38,228 bases of DNA from Arthrobacter sp. Bi83 (GTDB taxonomy: Bacteria > Actinomycetota > Actinomycetes > Actinomycetales > Micrococcaceae): NCBI RefSeq assembly GCF_918698095.1, contig NZ_CAKKLY010000049.1, positions 1 through 38,228 on the forward strand. The letters run 5' to 3'. Both the position numbers and the translations under genes were made by a program. The notes beneath the pieces are model-generated. The model was not told the origin of the DNA. It searched no databases and was given only the letters and a program-made list of their open reading frames with translations. Of the stretch, positions 28,948 to 37,582 are shown one piece after another. Every line of letters starts with the position of its first letter. Position 1 is the stretch's first letter.

Positions 28948-30381
28948 TCACGGCCCTGCCGCCGCTCTGAACGTCACGCACGCGTCCAGGCCGGTGATTC
29001 CCCCGGACTCGTTCGGGGCGGTGTTGGCCCCGGGATCCCGCGGGGCCAGCGAAGCAACGGCTCCGCTGGCCTCGGCCAGCTGCTGTACGATTGCCAGCCC
29101 CAGCCCCGTTCCCTCGGAGCTGCCCGGCCCGCGCCAGAACCTGTTGAACGCCCGCTGGCTGTCCTCGGCGGAGAGTCCGGGACCTTCGTCGATAACGTGG
29201 AGCTCCACCATTCCGTCACTCTCAGGATGTGAAACCACCAGTCTGATTAGCGAACCCGGCGGCGCCACGGCGAGGGCGTTGTCAATGAGGTTGTCGATGA
29301 TCTGTTCGGCGGCGCCCGGCATGGCCGTGACATTAGCCTCCGGAAGGGCATCCAGGCTGATCCGGACTCCGGTTTCTTCGGCGAGCGCCTCCCACTGCTC
29401 CAGCCGGTTCCAGGCGACGGCACTCAGATCCACGTTGGCACGTGCCACGTCCCGGCTGTCCGCCCGGCTGAGGAGCAGCAGCCCGTCGATGATCCGCTGA
29501 AGCCGGTACGTTTCCTCCAGGGAGCCGGCCACCATGCCCCGGGCATTGTCCGGGTCGCTGCCGAGGGAGTCAACGGCGTTCTCCAGCCGCAGCCTCAGTC
29601 CGGTCAGAGGGGTGCGAAGCTGATGGGAGGCGTCACTGGCAAAGCCCTTCTGCTGCTGGAGCAGGTGTTCCAGCCTGTCTGCCATGCGATTGAACGACCC
29701 CGCAAGGGCACGGAGTTCCGGGGCGCCCTCGTCCTCTTCGGTCCGGGCTGAAAGGTCGCCCTCGGCAAGCCGCTCCGTGGCTTTCTGCAACCTGTTGATC
29801 CTCCTTGTGACGGCGCCGGCCATGAGGTAGGCCAGCAGGCCGGCCAGCAGCACGGTTGTGGCCGCCACGGTCCACAGCACCGTGAGCTGGCCGGACACCC
29901 GGTCGGTCACCTCCGATGCGGGGTAGGTCAGGCGGACCGCACCAGTAATCTTTTCGCCGCTGAGGACTGGAACGGTGACGTACACCAGGTCAAAGCCCAG
30001 CGTGTCGGAGTGCCGCTGACCCGACGTGATCTGGCCGCCCAGGGCCGCCGCGATTTCGGGGCGTGAGACATAGGAGGATCCGGTGGCAGACTGATCGTCG
30101 TCGGACGTTGCAACCGCGGTCCCGGCAGGATTCACGATCACCACCCTGGCCCCGCTAGCCTGGCCGTAATTGCGGACGGCGTCCGCCACGCCGGCGGGCG
30201 CCCCGGTGCCGGCTTCAAGCAGCTGCCTGGCTCTTCCGCCGAGCAGAAAGGCATCCCGCTCCAGGGACGTGGTGAGGCGGTCACGTTCGACGCGGACCAG
30301 GTAGTTCCCCAGCGGGATGTCCTGGACCAGCACCACCAGCAAGGTGATCACCATGAAGGCGGAGATCAGCCGCCACCTCAT
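28948..30381 (-). CDS. Two-component sensor histidine kinase
   Basis: This is a 477-residue membrane kinase. It has TM1 at about 5-27, an extracellular sensor region of about 135 residues, TM2 at about 168-190 (VLWTVAATTVLLAGLLAYLMAG), a HAMP linker (about 190-245), a HisKA domain with phospho-acceptor H253 (ASHQLRTPL) and an HATPase domain with N-box (IIDNLIDNAL), G1 (DEGPGLS) and G2 (GTGLGLAIV). The ATG overlaps the regulator stop (ATGA), so the pair is translationally coupled. The extracellular ligand cannot be told. The C-terminal tail is short and unremarkable. It is convergent with iclR2, with no sign of shared function. Confidence 0.92.
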   Translation of the reverse strand: MRWRLISAFMVITLLVVLVQDIPLGNYLVRVERDRLTTSLERDAFLLGGRARQLLEAGTGAPAGVADAVRNYGQASGARVVIVNPAGTAVATSDDDQSATGSSYVSRPEIAAALGGQITSGQRHSDTLGFDLVYVTVPVLSGEKITGAVRLTYPASEVTDRVSGQLTVLWTVAATTVLLAGLLAYLMAGAVTRRINRLQKATERLAEGDLSARTEEDEGAPELRALAGSFNRMADRLEHLLQQQKGFASDASHQLRTPLTGLRLRLENAVDSLGSDPDNARGMVAGSLEETYRLQRIIDGLLLLSRADSRDVARANVDLSAVAWNRLEQWEALAEETGVRISLDALPEANVTAMPGAAEQIIDNLIDNALAVAPPGSLIRLVVSHPESDGMVELHVIDEGPGLSAEDSQRAFNRFWRGPGSSEGTGLGLAIVQQLAEASGAVASLAPRDPGANTAPNESGGITGLDACVTFRAAAGP

Positions 30382-31061
30382 CCCGGGACGTCCAGCCTGA
30401 ATCCCACCCCGCGCACGGCTTCGATCCAGCGCGGGTCCCCGAGCTTCTTCCTGATCGCGGCCACATGCGCGTCCAGCGTCTTTGTGGTGCCGTACCAGTT
30501 GCCGTCCCAAACGGCCCGAAGGATGTCGCTACGCGGGCACACCGCCCCCGGGTCTTCCGCCAGGTAGTACAGGAGCTCGAATTCCTTGACGGTCAGGTGG
30601 ATTTCCATGCCGTCCACGAGCACGCGGCGCGAACGTTGGTCAATGCTGAGCGTGCCGATTTGCCTGGCACTCCCGCCAGCGGCCTGGCCCTCCCCTGCGT
30701 GGTCATCGGAGCGCCGTGCCACCGCCCGGATCCTGGCAATGAGTTCCCGCATGCCGAACGGCTTCACGAGGTAATCATCCGCGCCGAGTTCCAGAGCCAG
30801 CACTCTGTCTATCTCCTCGTCCCGCGCGCTGACCACAATGATCGGCGTCAGGGTCAGCGCGCGGATTTCGCGGCACACGTCGGTGCCGTCCATGTCCGGC
30901 AATCCAAGGTCAAGGAGTATGAAGTCAGGGCCCGAGTCGCGTACTGCGGCGAGGGCCGTCTTTCCGTCTGCAACGTGTCTGGTCTGGAATCCGGCGCGGA
31001 CCAGTCCTTCAAGGACGCCGGCGGCAACCGATTCATCATCTTCAACAACCAGGATCTGCAT
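30378..31061 (-). CDS. OmpR/PhoB-family response regulator
   Basis: The 227-residue protein has a receiver domain with acidic pair E7-D8/D9, phospho-acceptor D51 (FILLDLGLPDMDG) and Lys in DDYLVKPFG, followed by a winged-helix DNA-binding domain (TVKEFELLYYLAEDPG, TTKTLDAHVAAIRKKLG). It is the partner of the kinase encoded directly downstream. The start has no Shine-Dalgarno site; CATAAT (31067-31072) lies 5 nt upstream of the ATG, as expected for a leaderless message. Its targets are unknown. Confidence 0.92.
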   Translation of the reverse strand: MQILVVEDDESVAAGVLEGLVRAGFQTRHVADGKTALAAVRDSGPDFILLDLGLPDMDGTDVCREIRALTLTPIIVVSARDEEIDRVLALELGADDYLVKPFGMRELIARIRAVARRSDDHAGEGQAAGGSARQIGTLSIDQRSRRVLVDGMEIHLTVKEFELLYYLAEDPGAVCPRSDILRAVWDGNWYGTTKTLDAHVAAIRKKLGDPRWIEAVRGVGFRLDVPG

Positions 31062-31334
31062 ACCTGATTATGTTCCCGCTGGGCCGAAACCGCTGGGGAT
31101 ACACACGGAACAGGGGGATTGCGGCACCATTCTTGGACAACTCTTGGATTTCCGAGGCACCAGCGACGATCGGACCGCGCCGCCCTCGCCGAGTTCATGC
31201 TGGGTTCTTTAAACGCCAAGCGCAGCCATGATCGGTGCGGAGGAAATGTGACCCGCAGCCACCACCGGCCGTGCGGTACTCTCTTGACACCGGCGCTTCC
31301 AGTCGGCTTCACTATTACGTATGCTGAAATAACA

Positions 31335-31352
31335 GTTCCATGATGCGGAAAC
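31335..31352 (+). promoter_or_regulatory. IclR-type site upstream of uraD, in a 386-bp gap
   Basis: The gap between the response regulator and uraD (31062-31447) holds no gene I can support. GTTCC-ATGATGCG-GAAAC (31335-31352) is an imperfect palindrome with TTCC and GGAA half-sites, like the perfect one at 16384-16401. TTGACA occurs at 31284-31289 and CTATTACG near 31312, but the spacing is too long for a standard promoter. Confidence 0.4.
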
Positions 31353-31447
31353 CGCCAGCAGTTCGTCTCGGTTTCGCCGGAAGAAGACCCGGCTCTCCGC
31401 ATAGCCGTCACCATGGATGCCAGCACCTGCACGAGGGATCACCAAGC

Positions 31448-31945
31448 ATGAAGCTTGCCGAATTCAACGAAGCCGACCGCGCCGACGCCAGCGCGGCCCT
31501 CCGGCCCTGCATCGACATCCAGCGCTGGGTGGACCAGATCGCCGACGCCCGGCCCTTCGCCACCGGCGAGGCGCTGCTCGGCTTCGCCCGCCGGGCCGCC
31601 GCCCCGTTCACCGCGGAGGAAGTAGAAGCCGCCATGGCGCACCACCCGCGGATCGGTGAACGCCCGACGGCGGCGACCGCCGAGGCGTCCATGTCGCGTT
31701 CCGAACAGTCCGGCGTCGACCCCGCGGACACGGCGGTCACGGAGGCTCTGGCGGCCGGCAACCGCGCCTATGAGGAAAAGTTCGGCCGCGTCTTCCTGAT
31801 CCGCGCCGCCGGCCGTACGGCTCCCGAAATCCTGGCCGCGCTGAACGAGCGCCTGGCCAACACCCCCGATCAAGAAGACGTCATTGTGGCCCGGCAGTTG
31901 CGCGAAATCGCCCTGCTGCGGCTCAAAGGAGTGATCAGCGAATGA
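31448..31945 (+). CDS. uraD: 2-oxo-4-hydroxy-4-carboxy-5-ureidoimidazoline (OHCU) decarboxylase
   Basis: UraD decarboxylates OHCU to S-allantoin, the last step of the uricase pathway. The 165-residue helical protein carries the family signature MAHHPRIGERP (63-73) with the catalytic histidine, and the C-terminal NRAYEEKFGRVFLIRAAGR segment. I chose ATG 31448; the in-frame ATG upstream (31340) would put the operator-like site inside the gene. Its stop overlaps the uraH ATG (ATGA). Urate oxidase and allantoinase are not in the window. Confidence 0.92.
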   Translation: MKLAEFNEADRADASAALRPCIDIQRWVDQIADARPFATGEALLGFARRAAAPFTAEEVEAAMAHHPRIGERPTAATAEASMSRSEQSGVDPADTAVTEALAAGNRAYEEKFGRVFLIRAAGRTAPEILAALNERLANTPDQEDVIVARQLREIALLRLKGVISE

Positions 31946-32280
31946 GCGTTTCCCACGTCACCACCCACATCCTGGACACCGGTGCCGGCCGCCCGGCGGC
32001 GGGCGTCGCCGTCGTGCTTTATGCGAACGACGGCGGCAGCTGGACTCAACTGGCAAACGGCACCACCGATGCCGACGGCCGCGCCAAGGACCTCGGCCCC
32101 GCGGAGCTGGCACCGGGCAACTACCGGCTCAACTTCGCCACGGGCGCCTACTACGCGGGGCAGGGCACGGCCACGTTCTTTCCCGAGGTGGACCTCATCT
32201 TCGAGGTGACCGGGACGGAGCACTACCATGTGCCGCTGCTCCTGAGCCCGTTCGCCTACTCGACCTACCGCGGCAGCTGA
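31942..32280 (+). CDS. uraH: 5-hydroxyisourate hydrolase (transthyretin-like)
   Basis: UraH hydrolyses 5-hydroxyisourate, the product of urate oxidase, to OHCU, the substrate of UraD. The 112-residue protein begins SHVTTHILD with the conserved histidine H9 and ends in the diagnostic C-terminal tetrapeptide YRGS, preceded by YHVPLLLSPFAYSTYRGS. Length and motifs match the family exactly. It is coupled to uraD by a 4-nt overlap and followed 11 bp later by the fumarylacetoacetate-hydrolase family gene. Confidence 0.95.
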   Translation: MSVSHVTTHILDTGAGRPAAGVAVVLYANDGGSWTQLANGTTDADGRAKDLGPAELAPGNYRLNFATGAYYAGQGTATFFPEVDLIFEVTGTEHYHVPLLLSPFAYSTYRGS

Positions 32281-32291
32281 AAGGGACAACC

Positions 32292-33149
32292 ATGCGGCTG
32301 ATGCGCATTGGCACGGCGGGAAACGAGATCCCCGTAATCATCGACGACGAAGGCCAGGCGTACGACCTGCGTCCCGTCACTGCAGACATCGACGGCGGCT
32401 TCCTCCAGACGTGGGCCGGACAGCTGGACGAGCTCGACCTGACGGGACTCCCGCGCGTAGCCATGGAGGGAAAGCGGATCGGCGCGCCGATCGCCCGTCC
32501 TGGTGCGGTGATCGGCGTCGGCCTGAACTATGCGGCGCACGCGGCCGAATCCGGCCTTCCGCTGCCGGAGCGGCCCATCATCTTCTTCAAGCACCCCAAC
32601 ACCGTGGTGGGACCCAACGACGACGTCGTGATCCCTCCCGGCGCACAGCGCGTGGACTGGGAGGTGGAGCTGGGCGTCGTGATCGGCCAGCAGGCCAGCT
32701 ACCTGAAGTCCGACACCGAGGCTGCCGCCTGCATCGCGGGATTCGTGCTGTCCAACGACGTCTCCGAGCGCGAGTACCAGCTGGAACACTCCGGACCGCA
32801 GTGGTCGCTGGGGAAGTCCTGCCCCACCTTCAACCCGGTAGGCCCGTGGCTGGTGCCGGCCACCGCCGCCAACGCCGGCGCCATCGAACTGGCGTCATGG
32901 GTCAACGGTGAACCGCGCCAGAAAAGTTCGACGCAGGACATGGTCTTCGGGCCCGCCGAGCTGGTCCGCCGCCTTTCGCAGTACATGGTGCTCGAACCCG
33001 GCGACCTCATCACCACAGGCACCCCGGCCGGCGTTGCCCTGTCCGGCCGGTTCCCGTACCTCAGGGCCGGAGACGTCATGCGGATGTCCGGCGGAGGGCT
33101 GCTCGGCGAACAGCGGCAGCGGCTCGTCGACGCGGCTGCTCCGGCCTGA
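32292..33149 (+). CDS. Fumarylacetoacetate hydrolase family protein
   Basis: This is a 285-residue enzyme of the FAH superfamily, which cleaves C-C bonds or decarboxylates or isomerises 1,3-dicarbonyl-like acids with a divalent metal. The metal ligands E124 and E126 (DWEVELG) and D156 (SNDVSERE) are visible, with GLNYAAHAAE and TTGTPAGVAL typical of the family. AAAGGGA precedes the ATG. Its place after uraD-uraH suggests a role in ureide or related catabolism, but family members are too diverse for a firm substrate; homologues are often labelled ureidoglycolate lyase or acylpyruvase without proof. Confidence 0.88.
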   Translation: MRLMRIGTAGNEIPVIIDDEGQAYDLRPVTADIDGGFLQTWAGQLDELDLTGLPRVAMEGKRIGAPIARPGAVIGVGLNYAAHAAESGLPLPERPIIFFKHPNTVVGPNDDVVIPPGAQRVDWEVELGVVIGQQASYLKSDTEAAACIAGFVLSNDVSEREYQLEHSGPQWSLGKSCPTFNPVGPWLVPATAANAGAIELASWVNGEPRQKSSTQDMVFGPAELVRRLSQYMVLEPGDLITTGTPAGVALSGRFPYLRAGDVMRMSGGGLLGEQRQRLVDAAAPA

Positions 33150-33173
33150 TCCCTTGCGGTTTTCTGGCGGCCG

Positions 33174-33209
33174 CCCGGTACCGGCGTCAAACCCGGCTCC
33201 GGTACCGGG
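33174..33209 (+). terminator. Hairpin after the FAH-family gene
   Basis: CCCGGTACCGG (33174-33184) and CCGGTACCGGG (33199-33209) pair perfectly over 11 bp with a 14-nt loop, just before the promoter of the small membrane protein. There is no T-run. Confidence 0.55.
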
Positions 33210-33222
33210 CTCCCGATGACAG

Positions 33223-33228
33223 TAGGCT
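33223..33228 (+). promoter_or_regulatory. -10 box (TAGGCT) of the small membrane protein gene
   Basis: TAGGCT lies 7 nt before the ATG at 33236, the spacing of leaderless actinobacterial promoters. The AGAGGG directly before the ATG is too close to be a normal ribosome-binding site. Confidence 0.5.
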
Positions 33229-33235
33229 AGAGGGC

Positions 33236-33619
33236 ATGGCTTCTGACCACCCCACCCCTGAACGGCGCGAAATCACTGTACGTCGCGCGCCAAAGTACGT
33301 CCCGTTCCTGATCCTGGGCGGACTCCTGGGCATCGCCGTGGCGGCAATCATCGCCTACGCGCTTCCCGGCGACGCCAGCTACGACCCCGGCTCCGTCTTC
33401 GGCTTCTTCATGGTGATGTGTGCGGCCGGCGGTGTGATTCTCGGCGCAATTGCTGCGCTTATCCTGGACCGGCTGAGCGTCAGGCGCACGCAGCAGGCAG
33501 TCGTCGAAGCCGTACCGGAAGCCGTTGCCGACGCCGAACAGGCCGCGACGGAGACGGAACAGCCCCCAGCGCAGGAGCAACCGCGGGACAACGGCAGCGA
33601 ACCCGGCCTCCGGTCATAA
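33236..33619 (+). CDS. Small membrane protein of unknown function, upstream of purF
   Basis: The 127-residue protein has two predicted membrane helices, about 21-42 (YVPFLILGGLLGIAVAAIIAYAL) and 54-78 (GSVFGFFMVMCAAGGVILGAIAALI), and a C-terminal cytoplasmic tail rich in A, E, Q and P. No catalytic motif is visible. A similar two-helix protein next to purF is, as I recall, common in Arthrobacter relatives, but I cannot name the family. It is probably expressed from its own leaderless promoter. Confidence 0.8.
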   Translation: MASDHPTPERREITVRRAPKYVPFLILGGLLGIAVAAIIAYALPGDASYDPGSVFGFFMVMCAAGGVILGAIAALILDRLSVRRTQQAVVEAVPEAVADAEQAATETEQPPAQEQPRDNGSEPGLRS

Positions 33620-33654
33620 ACCGGCCGCCGGAAGTTCCTTACCTGATGACGTGA

Positions 33655-33660
33655 GATAAT
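33655..33660 (+). promoter_or_regulatory. -10 box (GATAAT) of purF, leaderless
   Basis: GATAAT is followed by 6 nt and then the GTG start at 33667, so transcription should begin at or next to the start codon. No ribosome-binding site is present. No purine operator or riboswitch is seen in the 47-bp gap. Confidence 0.6.
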
Positions 33661-33666
33661 CGACCA

Positions 33667-35364
33667 GTGGCACGCGGCGATGGAAAACTTTCTCATGATC
33701 TTCTCCCTGGCGAAAAAGGCCCTCAGGACGCTTGCGGCGTCTTCGGGGTTTGGGCACCAGGTGAAGAAGTAGCAAAACTCACCTATTACGGGCTGTATGC
33801 ATTGCAGCACCGCGGTCAGGAGTCCGCTGGTATAGCCACCAGCGACGGCAAGCGGATAAACGTCTACAAGGACATGGGCCTCGTGTCCCAGGTCTTCGAC
33901 GAGACGACGCTGAACACCCTGACCGGGCACCTGGCTGTGGGCCACTGCCGCTACTCCACCACCGGAGCCAGCCACTGGGCCAACGCCCAGCCCACCCTCG
34001 GCGCCACCGCAACCGGCACTGTTGCCCTGGCGCACAACGGCAACCTGACCAACACCGCCGAACTCAACGCCATGATCACGGAACGCAACGGCGGCCAGCT
34101 CAGCGGCGAAATGAAGCAGGGCAACACCTCTGACACCGCCCTGGTCACCGCACTCCTCGAAGGCGAAGAGGGCAAAACCCTCGAACAGACCGCCATCGAA
34201 CTGCTCCCCAAGATCCGGGGCGGCTTCTGTTTCGTCTTCATGGACGAAGGCACCCTGTACGCCGCCCGCGACACCTTCGGCATCCGCCCGCTGGTCCTCG
34301 GCCGGCTGGAGCGCGGCTGGGTGGTTGCCTCCGAGCAGTCCGCCCTCGCCACCGTCGGCGCCAGCTTCATCCGCGAGATCGAACCCGGCGAATTCATCGC
34401 CATCGATGAGCAGGGCGTGCGGTCCCAGCGCTTCGCAGAGCCGACGCCGGCCGGTTGCGTTTTCGAATACGTCTACCTCGCGCGCCCCGACGCTGCGATC
34501 GCCGGACGCTCCGTGTACGAATCCCGCGTGGAAATGGGCCGCCAGCTGGCCCGCGAAAACACCCAGGAAGCGGACATCGTCATTCCGGTCCCGGAATCCG
34601 GCACTCCCGCGGCTGTGGGCTACGCCGAAGAATCCGGCATCCCGTTCGCGCACGGCTTCGTCAAAAACTCCTACGTGGGCCGCACGTTCATCCAGCCTTC
34701 GCAGACCCTGCGCCAGCTGGGCATCCGGCTCAAGCTCAACGCCCTCGAGTCCGTGATCCGCGGCAAGCGCGTTGTGGTGGTGGATGACTCGATCGTCCGC
34801 GGCAACACCCAACGCGCGATCGTCCGGATGCTTCGCGAGGCCGGGGCCGCGTCCGTGCATGTGAAGATCTCCTCCCCGCCCGTGCAGTGGCCCTGCTTCT
34901 ACGGCATAGACTTCGCCTCCCGTGCAGAGCTGATCGCCAACGGCGCCACCATCGAGGAAATCTCGCAGGCCATCGGCGCCGATTCGCTCGCGTACATTTC
35001 CGAAGACGGCATGATCGACGCCACGCGTCAGCCCCGCGAACGTCTCTGCACCGCCTGCTTCACCGGCAAGTACCCCATCGAGCTTCCCGGCGCGGACAAG
35101 CTCGGCAAGAACCTGCTGGAGCGCACGGACCTCGGCGGGCTGCCCGCAGCGGGCTCTGCCGCACTCTCCAAGCCCGCGTCCGCAGCCGACGGCAACCCGG
35201 ACAGCATTCCCGTCACCGAAGACCCTGCGGAGAAGCCCGGCGCAACGGGCTGTGATCCCGGACCGGATTCCGAGTTTGAGAACCTGCTGACCGAGGCCGA
35301 CCGCGTGCCTGATGTCCACCACGACGCTGCCCCCGTCGGCGCTGACAAGAAAGAGTCCGTATGA
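33667..35364 (+). CDS. purF: Amidophosphoribosyltransferase
   Basis: PurF makes 5-phosphoribosylamine from PRPP and glutamine, the committed step of purine synthesis. The 565-residue protein has an N-terminal propeptide ending before C23 (DACGVFGVW), which becomes the catalytic N-terminal cysteine after processing, a glutaminase domain (GHCRYSTTG, AHNGNLTN) and a C-terminal PRPP-binding motif (VVVVDDSIVRGNT). The last 70 residues, rich in A, P, D and E, extend beyond the conserved domain. GTG 33667 fits a leaderless start. Its stop overlaps the purM ATG by 4 nt. Confidence 0.97.
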   Translation: MARGDGKLSHDLLPGEKGPQDACGVFGVWAPGEEVAKLTYYGLYALQHRGQESAGIATSDGKRINVYKDMGLVSQVFDETTLNTLTGHLAVGHCRYSTTGASHWANAQPTLGATATGTVALAHNGNLTNTAELNAMITERNGGQLSGEMKQGNTSDTALVTALLEGEEGKTLEQTAIELLPKIRGGFCFVFMDEGTLYAARDTFGIRPLVLGRLERGWVVASEQSALATVGASFIREIEPGEFIAIDEQGVRSQRFAEPTPAGCVFEYVYLARPDAAIAGRSVYESRVEMGRQLARENTQEADIVIPVPESGTPAAVGYAEESGIPFAHGFVKNSYVGRTFIQPSQTLRQLGIRLKLNALESVIRGKRVVVVDDSIVRGNTQRAIVRMLREAGAASVHVKISSPPVQWPCFYGIDFASRAELIANGATIEEISQAIGADSLAYISEDGMIDATRQPRERLCTACFTGKYPIELPGADKLGKNLLERTDLGGLPAAGSAALSKPASAADGNPDSIPVTEDPAEKPGATGCDPGPDSEFENLLTEADRVPDVHHDAAPVGADKKESV

Positions 35365-36554
35365 CTTCCGCCTCTCCCACTGCTGACATGAACGCTGCCC
35401 AGAACCGTTTGGCACAGAACAACGCCGGCATCACGTACGCGTCCGCCGGCGTCGACGTCGAAGCGGGCGACCGCGCCGTCGAACTCATGAAGGACGCCGT
35501 CAAGGCGACCCACAACGCGTCGGTGATTGGCGGCGTCGGCGGTTTTGCCGGGCTGTACGACGTCTCGAAGCTTCTCACCTACAAGCGCCCGCTATTGGCC
35601 ACGTCCACGGACGGTGTGGGCACAAAGGTGGCCATCGCCCAGGCCATGGACATCCACGACACCATCGGCTTCGACCTCGTGGGCATGGTGGTTGACGACA
35701 TCGTGGTGGTGGGCGCCGAACCGCTCTACATGACCGATTACATCGCCTGCGGCAAGGTGGTCCCGGAGCGCATCGCGGACATCGTCCGCGGCATCGCGGC
35801 GGCCTGTTCCGTCGCCGGCACCGCCCTCGTGGGCGGCGAAACCGCCGAGCACCCTGGCCTGCTGGGCGAGCACGAATACGACGTTGCGGGCGCTGCCACC
35901 GGCGTGGTCGAGGCCGACGCCCTCCTGGGCCCGGATCGGGTCCGCGCCGGCGATGTGGTGATCGGCATGGCCTCCTCCGGCCTGCACTCCAACGGCTACT
36001 CCCTGGTCCGCCGCGTCATCAACCACGCCGGCTGGGCCCTGGACCGCCAAGTCTCCGAACTCGGCCGCACGCTGGGTGAGGAACTGCTGGAGCCCACCCG
36101 CGTCTACGCCGCTGACTGCCTGGACCTCGCCCGCGCCTTCCCGGTGACCACTGACACTGCCACAGGCCGCGGAGCCGTGCACGGCTTCAGCCACGTCACC
36201 GGCGGCGGCCTCGCAGCCAACCTGGCCCGCGTCCTGCCCCTGGGTCTGGTGGCCACGGTGGACCGCGCCACGTGGGAACTGCCGGCCATCTTCAAGCTGG
36301 TCTCCGAACTCGGCCGCGTACCCCTCGCAGACCTCGAGCGCACGCTCAACCTCGGCGTGGGCATGGTGGCGATCGTCTCCGCCGACGTCGCCGACGCCGC
36401 TGTGGCCCGCCTGAACGAGCGAGGCCTGCCGTCCTGGATCATGGGCACGGTCAGCGCGGACTCCGACTCCATCCTCAAGACCGGTCCGGACTACGTCCAG
36501 GGCGCCAAGGGCGTTGACGGCGGCGCCGTCCGCATGGTCAACACCTACGCCTAA
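35361..36554 (+). CDS. purM: Phosphoribosylformylglycinamidine cyclo-ligase (AIR synthetase)
   Basis: PurM closes the imidazole ring of AIR from FGAM using ATP. The 397-residue protein shows the PurM signatures TYASAGVDVEAGDRAVELMK, STDGVGTKVAIAQAMD, VDDIVVVGAEPLYMTDYIACGK and GGETAEHPGLL, and SSGLHSNGYSLVR in the C-terminal domain. It is translationally coupled to purF (ATGA). The operon ends in a strong terminator. No link with the methyl-degradation genes is apparent apart from shared use of folate by the wider purine pathway. Confidence 0.97.
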   Translation: MTSASPTADMNAAQNRLAQNNAGITYASAGVDVEAGDRAVELMKDAVKATHNASVIGGVGGFAGLYDVSKLLTYKRPLLATSTDGVGTKVAIAQAMDIHDTIGFDLVGMVVDDIVVVGAEPLYMTDYIACGKVVPERIADIVRGIAAACSVAGTALVGGETAEHPGLLGEHEYDVAGAATGVVEADALLGPDRVRAGDVVIGMASSGLHSNGYSLVRRVINHAGWALDRQVSELGRTLGEELLEPTRVYAADCLDLARAFPVTTDTATGRGAVHGFSHVTGGGLAANLARVLPLGLVATVDRATWELPAIFKLVSELGRVPLADLERTLNLGVGMVAIVSADVADAAVARLNERGLPSWIMGTVSADSDSILKTGPDYVQGAKGVDGGAVRMVNTYA

Positions 36555-36560
36555 AGTCGT

Positions 36561-36630
36561 CATCGAGTGCTCCATAACTGCCGTTTAGAAGGTTCATAAC
36601 GGCAGTTACGGAGCACTCGATGCGTTTTTA
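36561..36630. terminator. Strong intrinsic terminator after purM
   Basis: Arms 36561-36585 and 36598-36622 pair over 25 positions with one A-C mismatch and a 12-nt loop. On the plus strand the stem is followed by CGTTTTTA, a classical T-run. The run overlaps the stop codon of the converging VOC gene. Confidence 0.9.
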
Positions 36631-37452
36631 AACCTCAAGGACGCTGAACACTCCGCCCTGCGGATCCTTCAGCGTGGCGATGGTTCCGGCGTCCTCATCG
36701 AACTCCGGCTCCACGAGAACCTCCGCACCGGCAGCCACGGCCGCCAGCACGGCTTCCTTGACGCTGGAGACACCGAAGTAGACCTGCCAGCCCAGGCGCG
36801 CCCGGGCTTCGGCCCCGTCTGAGTCGGGCGAATCCCCAGCCTCGGAGTGGGCGCTTTCATCTGCCTCGGGCGCCGGGGCGACGCCGGCCACCTCCGCGCC
36901 GTCCACCATCAGCGTGGTGTACGTGCCGCCGTCGTCCTGCGGATATTCCGTCACCTCGTGGCCGAACACCTGCTGGAAAAATCCGACGGCGGCCTGCGGC
37001 TCGGGCGTGAGAAGTTCGGCCCAGGCGAACGCGCCGGGCTCGTTGTACCGCCCGCTGCCCGTGTGCGTTCCGGCCTGCCAGACGCCGGTGCTGCCGCCGC
37101 CGGGCGGCTCCACGAACACCATGACGCCGGTGTCCCCCACTTCCTCGGGGCCGAAGACCACGGTTCCGCCCGCGTGGGGGGATTCCTCGGCCACGGCCTT
37201 GGCGTCATCAGCAGCGAAGTAGACGTTCCACTGCGCCGGCGTGCCTTGCTGCTGCGGAGGCTGCGGCGCGACGACTGCCACCAGATCACCGTCCACGAAC
37301 GCCTGGCCGTAGCTGCGCCCGTCCGGCGTGGGCAGATCCTCGTAACGCCAGCCGAACACCGCCGCATAGAACGACTTCGCGGCCGCCACATCCGGCGTCT
37401 GGACGTCGGCCCAACACAACTCGCCTCGTGTGTATCCGTTGCGCTGAACCAT
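36628..37452 (-). CDS. VOC superfamily protein with two glyoxalase-like domains
   Basis: The 274-residue protein consists of two vicinal-oxygen-chelate domains in tandem. The first (about 8-120) begins GELCWADVQTPDVAAAKSFYAAVFGW, and the second (about 140-270) begins FAWAELLTPEPQAAVGFFQQVFG. An acidic insert (EADESAHSEAGDSPDSDG) interrupts the second domain. Such proteins are annotated as glyoxalase/bleomycin-resistance family or CFP32-like; no clear full set of metal ligands lets me assign a reaction. It converges on purM. Confidence 0.85.
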   Translation of the reverse strand: MVQRNGYTRGELCWADVQTPDVAAAKSFYAAVFGWRYEDLPTPDGRSYGQAFVDGDLVAVVAPQPPQQQGTPAQWNVYFAADDAKAVAEESPHAGGTVVFGPEEVGDTGVMVFVEPPGGGSTGVWQAGTHTGSGRYNEPGAFAWAELLTPEPQAAVGFFQQVFGHEVTEYPQDDGGTYTTLMVDGAEVAGVAPAPEADESAHSEAGDSPDSDGAEARARLGWQVYFGVSSVKEAVLAAVAAGAEVLVEPEFDEDAGTIATLKDPQGGVFSVLEV

Positions 37453-37537
37453 GCCGCTTATCCCTTCGTTGGAGAGAAACCTTCTTCAGCCTAGACGTGA
37501 ACAGGCCCGCCGGTGAAGGCGGAATCCAGAACAGCAA

Positions 37538-37582
37538 AAAGCCCGCCGGGCACGCCACTAACTGGCATGCCCGGCGGGCTTT
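37538..37582 (-). terminator. Intrinsic terminator downstream of the DUF3073 gene
   Basis: AAAGCCCGCCGGGC (37538-37551) and its complement (37569-37582) form a 14-bp stem that extends through GCC/GGC. On the minus strand it is followed by TTTTT (A-run 37536-37540), so it ends a leftward transcript; the plus strand has only TTT. Confidence 0.85.
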
